From: Bacteroidota bacterium
Lineage (GTDB): Bacteria > Bacteroidota > Bacteroidia > JAADEI01
Length of the DNA stretch: 11,919 nt
Assembly: GCA_015490475.1 (NCBI GenBank)
Contig: WFXT01000098.1
Span: 1-11,919 of the forward strand
Reading direction: 5' to 3'
Part shown: piece by piece, positions 6,116-11,919 of the stretch
Numbering within the stretch: the stretch's first letter is position 1
Layout of the letters: each line of letters starts with the position of its first letter
Notes under the pieces: generated by a model
The model's database searches: none
What the model was told of the DNA's origin: nothing
The model's input: the letters and a program-made list of their open reading frames with translations, nothing else
Translations under genes and position numbers: made by a program

Positions 6116-8170
6116 ATGTCAGTTTGTGAGTTTAGAGTGGAAGGTCTGGATTGTCCTTCCTGTGCTCGAAGCATAGAGACATTCCTTAAAGCCAACGGGG
6201 CAGAAAAAGTTTTTGTTGATGTCATTAGGGGATACGTGAAAGTGGAAGGACCAGGACAGTGTAGTGAATATGCCCAACACATTGAAACATTGGGCTACAA
6301 AGTCGTTAAAAAGCATGAAAAACCCCGGTTTACCCTTCTTCACTATGCCATATTTACAAGCATATTTACCCTTCCACTATGGCTGGCTATGTTTGTCCCC
6401 GCTTTGCAAAATCCATGGTTGCACGCTGTCCTTGCTACGCCAGTATTCCTTCTGGGATGGTTCCTGATGGGCAAAGCCGCATATAAGTCGGTAAAGGTTG
6501 GGGCACCCAACATGGACGTGTTGGTATTACTCGGCACTACTGCCGCTTATATATATAGCTGGGTTATGCTTTTCAGGGGAGAGCCCGTATATTTTGAAAC
6601 AGCAGCTGGAATTATAACTCTAATCTTATGGGGCAAATATGTGGAACATCGTGCCACAGCCAAAACCAGAGATGCCATTGAGCAGCTAACTGCCCTTTTA
6701 CAAGGAAAAGCACGAGTTCTGCTTCCCAATGGAACGATTCAGGAGGTGGACTTTGAGGAAGTCAAAGAAGGAGATAAAATCATTGTTGCAGAAGGAGAAA
6801 AAGTTCCTACCGATGGAAAGGTCATAGAGGGTTCCGCACTAGTAGATGAATCATTTTTGACCGGTGAAAGTACACCCGTGCTAAAAAAAGTGGGAGATAC
6901 TGTATATGGTGGTACAGTTATCGTTGATGGTAGCATTGTAATGGAGGCGGAGGCGGTAGGTGCCAAAACAGTTCTTGCTGAAATCATCCGCATAGCGGAA
7001 GAAGCCCAACAAAATAGACCTTCTCTTCAGAGGCTGGCGGACCGAATCAGTGCCTGGTTCGTTCCTGTGGTTCTTGTTATATCAGCTATTGTATTCGCCA
7101 TATGGTATTTTGTTATTGGAAGTCCAATTGACGAAGCATTGCTAAATGCAGTTGCTGTTTTAGTTATTGCATGTCCTTGTGCCTTAGGGCTTGCAACCCC
7201 TGCCGCTATAGCTGTTGGAGTAGGAGTGATGGCTAAGAAAGGCATACTGGTCAAAAATGCCGATGTATTTGAAACTTTGCCCCATGTCAAAAGAGTGGTG
7301 TTTGATAAAACAGGCACTTTAACTACTGGAAAATTCAAAATAACACACTGGGAAACTACAATTGACCCCGAAGAATTCAAAAAACTTGTCGTTAGCATTG
7401 AGAAGCATTCCATTCATCCCATAGCAAAGTCCATAGTAGATGAATGGGGCAAGGAAATTACACAATTAACCGAGATAGAAGAAATCAAAGAGGAACGTGG
7501 AGAAGGTATTTATGCTAAACTCAAAGAAGGTAAGACAGTATTTATTGGAAGAGCAACCAGTTTAAATGGACATGCTGATATAGTAGTTCAAATGGACGGC
7601 AAGGAAATAGGACATTTAAAGATTGGGGACGACATCAAGCCGGAAGCCAAAGAAGTCATTGAATGGTTCAAGAAACAGGGCATAGAACCTATACTGCTAA
7701 CAGGAGATAGGAAGGATAAAGCCCTTATGGTTGCACAAAAACTGGGTATAGAGAAAGTATATTATGAAACTAGACCGGATGACAAACTGAGAATAATTGA
7801 GGATTTAAATAAAGAGAAGCCCACTGCAATGGTTGGTGATGGAATTAATGATGCCCCTGCACTAATGGCCGCGGCAGTTAGCTTTTCTTTCAGTTCAGCA
7901 ACAGATATCGCTCGCAACTCAGCACATGTTGTCCTGCTCTCAGACTCATTGCTTAAAGTTAAGGAAGCATGGCTATTGGGAATTAAGACTTATAAAACCA
8001 TCTGGCAAAATCTGTTCTGGGCATTTGCTTACAACGCAGTGGCTATACCCATTGCAGGAGCAGGATATTTATCCCCAACTCTGGCAGCCCTTTCTATGGC
8101 TTTCTCGGATGTTGTCTTAATAATTAATTCTGTGAGACTATATAGATATAAAAGCAAACCAGTAGGTTAA
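6116..8170 (+). CDS. copA: Copper-type P1B heavy-metal ATPase
   Basis: An inner-membrane ATPase of 684 residues that pumps a soft metal, most likely Cu(I), out of the cytoplasm. One N-terminal metal-binding HMA domain carries GLDCPSC (Cys13, Cys16). About eight membrane helices are present. The A-domain has LTGES (248-252), the membrane site CPC is at 353-355, the phosphorylation site DKTGT is at 397-401 (Asp397), the P1B-specific HP is at 434-435 and the hinge is GDGINDA (574-580). TM7 has the Cu-type YN (639-640). Two positions are odd. TM8 reads MAFSD (661-665) where CopA usually has MxxSS. The loop after GDGINDA reads VSFSFSSATD instead of the usual AMGxGTD, a divergence also seen in FixI/CcoI-type ATPases that supply copper to cbb3 oxidases. 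A CcoI-like role is therefore possible, though no oxidase genes are nearby. It has a separate candidate promoter, and no chaperone or regulator gene is adjacent. Confidence 0.93.
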   Translation: MSVCEFRVEGLDCPSCARSIETFLKANGAEKVFVDVIRGYVKVEGPGQCSEYAQHIETLGYKVVKKHEKPRFTLLHYAIFTSIFTLPLWLAMFVPALQNPWLHAVLATPVFLLGWFLMGKAAYKSVKVGAPNMDVLVLLGTTAAYIYSWVMLFRGEPVYFETAAGIITLILWGKYVEHRATAKTRDAIEQLTALLQGKARVLLPNGTIQEVDFEEVKEGDKIIVAEGEKVPTDGKVIEGSALVDESFLTGESTPVLKKVGDTVYGGTVIVDGSIVMEAEAVGAKTVLAEIIRIAEEAQQNRPSLQRLADRISAWFVPVVLVISAIVFAIWYFVIGSPIDEALLNAVAVLVIACPCALGLATPAAIAVGVGVMAKKGILVKNADVFETLPHVKRVVFDKTGTLTTGKFKITHWETTIDPEEFKKLVVSIEKHSIHPIAKSIVDEWGKEITQLTEIEEIKEERGEGIYAKLKEGKTVFIGRATSLNGHADIVVQMDGKEIGHLKIGDDIKPEAKEVIEWFKKQGIEPILLTGDRKDKALMVAQKLGIEKVYYETRPDDKLRIIEDLNKEKPTAMVGDGINDAPALMAAAVSFSFSSATDIARNSAHVVLLSDSLLKVKEAWLLGIKTYKTIWQNLFWAFAYNAVAIPIAGAGYLSPTLAALSMAFSDVVLIINSVRLYRYKSKPVG

Positions 8171-8235
8171 CTTAACCGATTTAATCAAGTCAATACTATC
8201 ACTCACTACATGTGAATACAGCAGAGACCGCAAAT

Positions 8236-8273
8236 AAAAAAACCGGCACCCGGGATGTAATCCCGAGCACCGG
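8236..8273 (-). terminator. GC-rich intrinsic terminator of the lipoprotein operon
   Basis: Read on the minus strand, a GC-rich hairpin is followed by seven T residues (the A-run at 8236-8242 on the plus strand). The inner stem is CGGGAT (8251-8256) with ATCCCG (8260-8265) around a 3-nt loop. An outer CCGG (8243-8246) pairs with CCGG (8270-8273) across an internal loop. It lies about 40 bp after the stop of the last gene of the minus-strand operon, and no T-run supports use in the other direction. Confidence 0.7.
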
Positions 8274-8276
8274 CAC
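8242..8276. repeat. 8-bp direct repeats flanking the hairpin
   Basis: ACCGGCAC occurs at 8242-8249 and again at 8269-8276, bracketing the CGGGAT/ATCCCG hairpin. GC-rich sequence (TGGGCGGAGCGACATGCGGGGC) continues to about 8297. By my count 8243-8298 is about 73 percent G+C, against clearly AT-rich surroundings. It may be a terminator that simply contains repeats, or a small dispersed element. Confidence 0.5.
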
Positions 8277-8314
8277 TGGGCGGAGCGACATGCGGGGCTT
8301 CTATATATAAAACG

Positions 8315-8575
8315 CTATTGTATCTCGTTTATTGTGCATGAAACAGATTGAATTTCAGGGTCTCTTTCTTGAATGTTTTGTCCCATTGCATTACAAATAG
8401 CAGTGGCGTCTTTTTCACTCTGATTGGTAATTATCTCATAATCAACCCAGGTATCACCCCATTGGTCAGTAATAGTGCACTGACACAACCAATCTTTAGT
8501 GGAATAACACGAAAGGGCGCTAAGCAGATAAACACCAAGTGCCATTGCAATCCCTGTTAAAATTTCTCTCCTCAT
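8315..8575 (-). CDS. Small Cys-rich lipoprotein, paralogue of its neighbour
   Basis: A lipoprotein of 86 residues with a signal peptide ending in LLSALSC (Cys23 by count from the chosen start). The ATG at 8575 was preferred over an in-frame upstream start at 8620, because it begins the signal peptide directly and leaves a 7-bp gap after the previous stop instead of a 38-bp overlap. The mature part begins STKDWLCQC and continues with EIITNQSEKDATAICNA. The next gene upstream has the same frame of residues (TKDW.C.C, IITN, KDA.A.C), so the two are tandem duplicates. The four aligned cysteines (lipidated one included) suggest one lipid anchor plus disulfides or metal binding. The C-terminal tail here is longer (to SVSCTINEIQ) and contains an extra Cys. 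Such short lipoproteins recur in Bacteroidota, but I know of no function. Confidence 0.8.
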   Translation of the reverse strand: MRREILTGIAMALGVYLLSALSCYSTKDWLCQCTITDQWGDTWVDYEIITNQSEKDATAICNAMGQNIQERDPEIQSVSCTINEIQ

Positions 8576-8582
8576 CTTTGGG

Positions 8583-8801
8583 TTATTTAATTTCTTCAAC
8601 CCTTGAATAGAGTTCTTCATCTATTACCTCACATTCTGTCTTGCACACCGCTTCAGCATCCTTTGCATTCTCGTTTGTTATGATAGAAGTCATGTATTCT
8701 ACACCCGAGTTTTTCTCCTTGCAATAACACTTCCAGTCTTTAGTGGGTGCGCAAGACATCAAAAAACCAGCAAGAGTCAAGATTGCCACTACTACTCGCA
8801 T
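8583..8801 (-). CDS. Small Cys-rich lipoprotein
   Basis: A lipoprotein of 72 residues. The signal peptide MRVVVAILTLAGFLMSC ends in a good lipobox with Cys17. The mature part carries TKDWKCYCKEK, then SIITNENAKDAEAVCKTEC and an acidic end. It is homologous to the gene that follows at 8315-8575, but about ten residues shorter and with an additional KTEC cysteine. The start at 8801 is 7 bp after the stop of the upstream lipoprotein gene (8809), and its own stop is 7 bp before the next start. This equal tight spacing supports one operon of three. Function unknown; the W-x-C-x-C and KDA-x-A-x-C pattern points to a small disulfide-stabilised domain at the outer membrane or periplasm. Confidence 0.8.
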   Translation of the reverse strand: MRVVVAILTLAGFLMSCAPTKDWKCYCKEKNSGVEYMTSIITNENAKDAEAVCKTECEVIDEELYSRVEEIK

Positions 8802-8808
8802 GGCTCCT

Positions 8809-9219
8809 TTAATTTACAGGACAGACACTAAATGAGCCGTCCCCTTTGAATTTCTTAAGAGTAACCTTAATTGTCCATTCACCTGGTGTTCCGCTCTGTG
8901 AGGTACCAGAAAATGTATCATCACCCGAATCCTTATTAATAGCTTGATCAAAAACCACGTTACCACTGGCATCAGTTAAAGTAACCCTTAATTCGCCCTT
9001 TTTACTGGCAGTGATGTCAAAATTGACCTCTGCTATGTCGCTTGGATTATTCCATGTTCTTTCATCAGACATGTTAGCACCAGAACCTCCTCCTGTGACG
9101 TCACCCCCCATGCATTCACCGACGTCCTGCCACATTATTTGTCCTTTATTGTTGGAACAAGATGTGCCTCCAATTACCAACATGGAAGTTACCGCAATTA
9201 GTAGTATTTGCTTCAGCAT
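8809..9219 (-). CDS. Lipoprotein with predicted beta-sandwich domain
   Basis: A lipoprotein of 136 residues and the first gene of the minus-strand operon. The signal peptide is MLKQILLIAVTSMLVIGGTSC with lipobox GTSC and Cys21. A glycine-rich linker (MGGDVTGGGSGANM) follows. The rest alternates strands and turns: EVNFDITASKKGELRVTLTDASGN, GTPGEWTIKVTLKKFKG and a final GSFSVCPVN. This is the look of a small beta-sandwich such as the pre-peptidase C-terminal (PPC) type that often decorates secreted enzymes, but no enzyme is attached here. Cys in GECMGG and in SVCPVN could form a disulfide. The signal peptide begins at the ATG at 9219. The 102-bp gap to the divergent LRR gene must hold its promoter, though no good TAnnTTTG is visible on this strand. 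Confidence 0.8.
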   Translation of the reverse strand: MLKQILLIAVTSMLVIGGTSCSNNKGQIMWQDVGECMGGDVTGGGSGANMSDERTWNNPSDIAEVNFDITASKKGELRVTLTDASGNVVFDQAINKDSGDDTFSGTSQSGTPGEWTIKVTLKKFKGDGSFSVCPVN

Positions 9220-9321
9220 GGTTCTCTGATTTTGATTGTTTTATTTTATGTTTTCGCTATTTATAAACGATCTAAATTGCCAAAAGGTTGGAATTTGCAA
9301 AGTAGTTAATTTAGTGTTGTT
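9220..9321. promoter_or_regulatory. Divergent intergenic region of lipoprotein operon and LRR gene
   Basis: This 102-bp AT-rich gap must carry promoters for both sides. For the LRR gene, TTG (9288-9290), then 16 nt, then TAATTTAG (9307-9314) is a one-mismatch fit to TTG...TAnnTTTG, ending 7 nt before the ATG at 9322. No equally good motif was found for the minus strand. Confidence 0.3.
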
Positions 9322-11043
9322 ATGAAAGGCTTGAAACAAAAAGGATTAACAACACTTTTAGGACTTATAACCATATTTCATCTTTCGGGTCAACACACAA
9401 TTGATGATTTTTTCAAACTACCAGATGGAAAAATCTATAAGTGGAAAGACCTGAAAACTGCCCATCCTGATTCAGTTAGAATTCTTGACCTCTCATATGC
9501 GAAAATAACCACTTTGCCCTCTGAAATAACCAGATACAAAAATCTGGAAGCCATCATTCTCAGGAAAAATCCAGACTTAAACATAAGGCAAGTCCTGAAA
9601 ACATTATCTCAATTACCAAATCTATGGTATTTGGACCTATCGTGGAACCAATTTACTAAGTTGCCCGATGAAATAGGTCTCTTGAAAAATCTAAAGGTTC
9701 TGAAACTCAACGACAACAAAGCCCTAAATTATATCAGCGATGCAATCTGTGAAATTCCCCTTGAAGCAATAAATCTCAAGAGAACCTACATGCTTGATGT
9801 GGAAGATGTTTTTTCCACTCTGTCTGCATGCGATAACCTGCGTGCCATTGACCTATCTTATAACCAACTGTTTTCTATTCCTGCAAATGTTAAAGACCTG
9901 CAAAGTCTTGAATTCCTGGCTTTAAATAACAATTTGATTACAAAGCTTCCACCCACTATTGGATCCACACCAAATTTGAAATGGATCAACCTGCATGGGA
10001 ATGTGTGGATAAAAGCCGAACAGGTCTTCAACGCATTGGCTAAATCCACCTCTCTGGAAACACTTATCATGAGTGAATGTGACATAAAAGAACTTCCAGA
10101 TAATATAGGTAAACTAAAGACTATCAAACATCTTGACCTGCGTGCCAACAACATGGAAAAACTTGGCACAGGAATATGCAAACTGGAAAATCTTGAAGTT
10201 CTCAAACTTGGATATATAAACCTTGGCGAACGAATGAATTATCTAAAAAAAATTCCCTCCTGCATAGGAAATCTCAAAAAATTAAGGAAACTTGATTTGC
10301 GTGGCAATCAATTAGAAGCCCTACCTGCCTCAATAAAGAAACTTTCCAGCATTGAATATCTGGATGTCTCATTAAATCAATTAACCCGCTTCCCAGCAGG
10401 CATATCGTCAATGAAAAACATTTCATATCTGAACCTTGGGGGCAATAAACTATCCCAATTCCCACCTGCTATATGCAAACTATCTAACCTTGATACTCTC
10501 ATCCTTGACGGCTTTTATTTTCATCCTGCTAAATATAAAATAAGAAGCGTTCCAGCGTGCATAGGCAACTTGCAGGATTTAAAAATGCTTTCTTTTAATG
10601 ATCAAGTAATAAGAAGTTTACCTGCATCAATTACCAATCTGTCGGGTCTTGAAGAGTTATGGGTCAGAAATAACCTGTTAAAAGAACTGCCAGAAGAGAT
10701 AGACAAACTTGAGAATCTCAGACTATTGAATCTAAAAGCCAATGAACTGGAAAGCCTGCCTGAATCAATGCCTCAAATGGATTCTCTTAAAATACTTGAT
10801 ATAAGTTATAACCTTCCTCTTGACCTACAGAAAGTTTTACCTATCTTGATGCAAATGAAACAACTTGAACTACTTGACATAAGTTACAACCCTTCTATTA
10901 CCGAAGAACTGGTCAAGCAACTTGAACAAGCCTTACCAAATACAGAAGTTATTGCCATCCCAATTGATGATTACTTAACTGTTCCTCCACCTTCATGGCT
11001 ATTGGAAAAAATTCAAAAGAAATATAAAAAAGTGAAACGCTAA
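9322..11043 (+). CDS. Exported leucine-rich-repeat protein
   Basis: A protein of 573 residues, almost entirely LRRs, with a probable Sec signal peptide (GLTTLLGLITIFHLSG, cleaved near Gln24). The ATG at 9322 gives this signal. Residues 52-540 can be divided into 20 consecutive repeats of the LxxLxLxxNxLxxLPxxI type. Their lengths are ordered: most are 23, but units 2, 5, 8, 19 and 20 have 26 and units 11 and 15 have 30. A short linker and a Lys-rich tail (LLEKIQKKYKKVKR) end the protein. No NACHT, Roc-COR or E3 domain is attached, and no type IX sorting domain is evident. Such LRR proteins usually bind other proteins at the surface or in the periplasm, so a recognition or scaffold role is inferred. 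The next gene, feoB, ends only 2 bp away in the opposite direction. Confidence 0.88.
   Translation: MKGLKQKGLTTLLGLITIFHLSGQHTIDDFFKLPDGKIYKWKDLKTAHPDSVRILDLSYAKITTLPSEITRYKNLEAIILRKNPDLNIRQVLKTLSQLPNLWYLDLSWNQFTKLPDEIGLLKNLKVLKLNDNKALNYISDAICEIPLEAINLKRTYMLDVEDVFSTLSACDNLRAIDLSYNQLFSIPANVKDLQSLEFLALNNNLITKLPPTIGSTPNLKWINLHGNVWIKAEQVFNALAKSTSLETLIMSECDIKELPDNIGKLKTIKHLDLRANNMEKLGTGICKLENLEVLKLGYINLGERMNYLKKIPSCIGNLKKLRKLDLRGNQLEALPASIKKLSSIEYLDVSLNQLTRFPAGISSMKNISYLNLGGNKLSQFPPAICKLSNLDTLILDGFYFHPAKYKIRSVPACIGNLQDLKMLSFNDQVIRSLPASITNLSGLEELWVRNNLLKELPEEIDKLENLRLLNLKANELESLPESMPQMDSLKILDISYNLPLDLQKVLPILMQMKQLELLDISYNPSITEELVKQLEQALPNTEVIAIPIDDYLTVPPPSWLLEKIQKKYKKVKR
9475..10941 (+). repeat. 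LRR array coding for 20 repeats
   Basis: This region encodes residues 52-540 of the exported LRR protein. Reading from each L/I/VxxL/ILxL start, I count unit lengths 23-26-23-23-26-23-23-26-23-23-30-23-23-23-30-23-23-23-26-26 residues. The 30-residue units share a Cys-Ile-Gly-Asn-Leu end (SCIGNL, ACIGNL). The 26-residue units 2, 5 and 8 share a xxVLxxL or xxVFxxL helix instead of LPxxI. Confidence 0.85.
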
Positions 11044-11045
11044 CA

Positions 11046-11919
11046 TTATGCGAACAAGTAGTTAGACACGCGATACACAATAAACGCAAATGCATAAGCC
11101 AACGTCCAAGTATATGCTATTTCCCAAAGGACCATCTTCCATCCTGCCTCATGCTTCATAATAGCCAATGTGCTCATACATAGCATAGCAAAAATGTAAA
11201 ACACAAGAAGGGAAAGCAAAACCGGAGTAGTTATTGCCTCATCTTGTGCAAGGAAATCGTTTAAATGTTCAATAGCGCTCTCATCCATCAAACCATATAG
11301 GCTTGCCATGGTACTAACAAACACTTCCCGTGCTGCAAAAGAAGATAAAATTCCAACCGTTATCTTCCAATCATATCCAATAGGTTCAAAGAGTGGTTGA
11401 ACAGTTTTCCCAACCCATCCAAGCAGACTATTTTCAACGTTTTCGGGCTCAACATATTCAAATTTACCTTCAGTAATCATTCTTATTTGTTCAGTACTAA
11501 TGTTTCCGAGAATCCACAGGACAATGGTTATGATCACAATGATTTTAGTGACTCCTTTCAAGAATATGAGAACTTTCAGCCACGTTGAATGGAGAGCGTT
11601 TCGCAAAGAAGGAATTTGATAGTCAGGTAATTCAATAATAGAACCTTCTGCTTTCTCTCCATCTGTGGGAACAATCTTATTTATTACCCACGCCGAAATA
11701 AGCACCGCAAGAATAGAAACCATGTAGATACCAAACAATACCAGTCCTTGTAGCTGGACAGGTCCCACATATATATTAGGCACAAGAATGCCTACAATAA
11801 GCAGATAAACAGGTAATCTTGCTGAACAACTGGTTAAAGGCGTAACAAACATCGTAATAAGACGCCTGCGCTTATTTTTGATTATCCTTGATGACATAAT
11901 TGCGGGCACTGCACAGGCA
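11046..11919 (-). CDS. feoB: FeoB ferrous iron transporter, C-terminal part (cut by window edge)
   Basis: The last 290 residues of FeoB, the GTP-driven inner-membrane importer of Fe(II). The gene runs off the window end, so the GTPase domain and start are not seen; a GTG at 11909 is internal, because codons upstream (A-C-A) continue the conserved sequence. Visible marks are the ACAVPAIMSSR segment with its Cys, TPLTSCSARLPVY (Gate region), several hydrophobic helices, a long loop with many charged residues, SSFAAREVFVSTMASLYG and, near the end, FAMLCMSTLAIMKHEAG. The cysteines in the Gate and late helices are conserved in the family and are thought to line the iron path. The C-terminus ends in a helix (VYRVSNYLFA) with no extra domain. 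It converges on the LRR gene with 2 bp between the stop codons. Whether feoA is adjacent cannot be seen. Confidence 0.95.
   Translation of the reverse strand, partial: ACAVPAIMSSRIIKNKRRRLITMFVTPLTSCSARLPVYLLIVGILVPNIYVGPVQLQGLVLFGIYMVSILAVLISAWVINKIVPTDGEKAEGSIIELPDYQIPSLRNALHSTWLKVLIFLKGVTKIIVIITIVLWILGNISTEQIRMITEGKFEYVEPENVENSLLGWVGKTVQPLFEPIGYDWKITVGILSSFAAREVFVSTMASLYGLMDESAIEHLNDFLAQDEAITTPVLLSLLVFYIFAMLCMSTLAIMKHEAGWKMVLWEIAYTWTLAYAFAFIVYRVSNYLFA

Noticed and set aside
7027..7413. Open frame on the minus strand inside copA
   Set aside because: It is a shadow of the copper ATPase; composition and lack of recognisable motifs give no support for a gene.
8171..8235. Possible small RNA or short gene after copA
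   Set aside because: No hairpin, T-run or start codon with a plausible product is visible; the stretch is plain AT-rich spacer.
8315..8620. Longer start for the last lipoprotein gene at 8620
   Set aside because: It would overlap the upstream gene by 38 bp and put a polar leader before the signal peptide; the ATG at 8575 fits better.
1..11919. CRISPR array, tRNA genes, insertion sequences or integrases
   Set aside because: No repeat-spacer pattern, cloverleaf-like intergenic sequence, transposase motif or terminal inverted repeats were found; the intergenic gaps are all under 150 bp.

Overview
The window looks like chromosomal DNA from an AT-rich member of the Bacteroidota, probably an uncultivated or environmental lineage. 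This rests on several signs. Lipoproteins and exported proteins are very frequent. Shine-Dalgarno sequences are essentially absent before the start codons. TAnnTTTG motifs of the Bacteroidota -7 promoter type recur 5 to 25 nt before plus-strand genes. Several protein families are typical of the phylum: a DUF4919-like protein, a 'KRxYxxGFY' lipoprotein and small Cys-rich lipoproteins. I see no integrase, transposase, CRISPR array, tRNA or rRNA.

Layout. (1) 21-1170, minus strand: rnhB (ribonuclease HII) followed by a lipocalin-like Cys-rich lipoprotein, probably one transcript. (2) 1238-3770, plus strand, divergent from rnhB across a 67-bp gap: aspS (aspartyl-tRNA synthetase), overlapped by 8 bp by a GTG-started DUF4919-like exported protein. 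(3) 3837-4532 and 4651-6051, plus strand: a predicted lipoprotein with a hydrophobic C-terminal domain, and a secreted two-module protein with 'VGI..P...LHV.G' repeats and a conserved C-terminal domain. Each has its own candidate promoter. (4) 6116-8170, plus strand: a copper-type P1B ATPase. (5) 8315-9219, minus strand: a tight three-gene lipoprotein operon, ending in a strikingly GC-rich intrinsic terminator flanked by 8-bp direct repeats. The last two genes are tandem paralogues. (6) 9322-11043, plus strand: an exported leucine-rich-repeat protein of 20 repeats with an ordered length pattern. (7) 11046-11919, minus strand: the C-terminal part of FeoB (ferrous iron transporter), cut by the window edge and only 2 bp from the end of the LRR gene.

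How the genes work together: rnhB and aspS are housekeeping genes (RNA:DNA repair, tRNA charging), and CopA and FeoB handle copper and iron at the inner membrane. The other seven genes encode proteins destined for the envelope or exterior, and most have no assigned function. No single system clearly links them. The best candidates for something undescribed are the three-lipoprotein operon with its duplicated Cys-rich mini-lipoproteins, the LRR protein with its repeat super-period, and the GC-rich element at 8242-8297.
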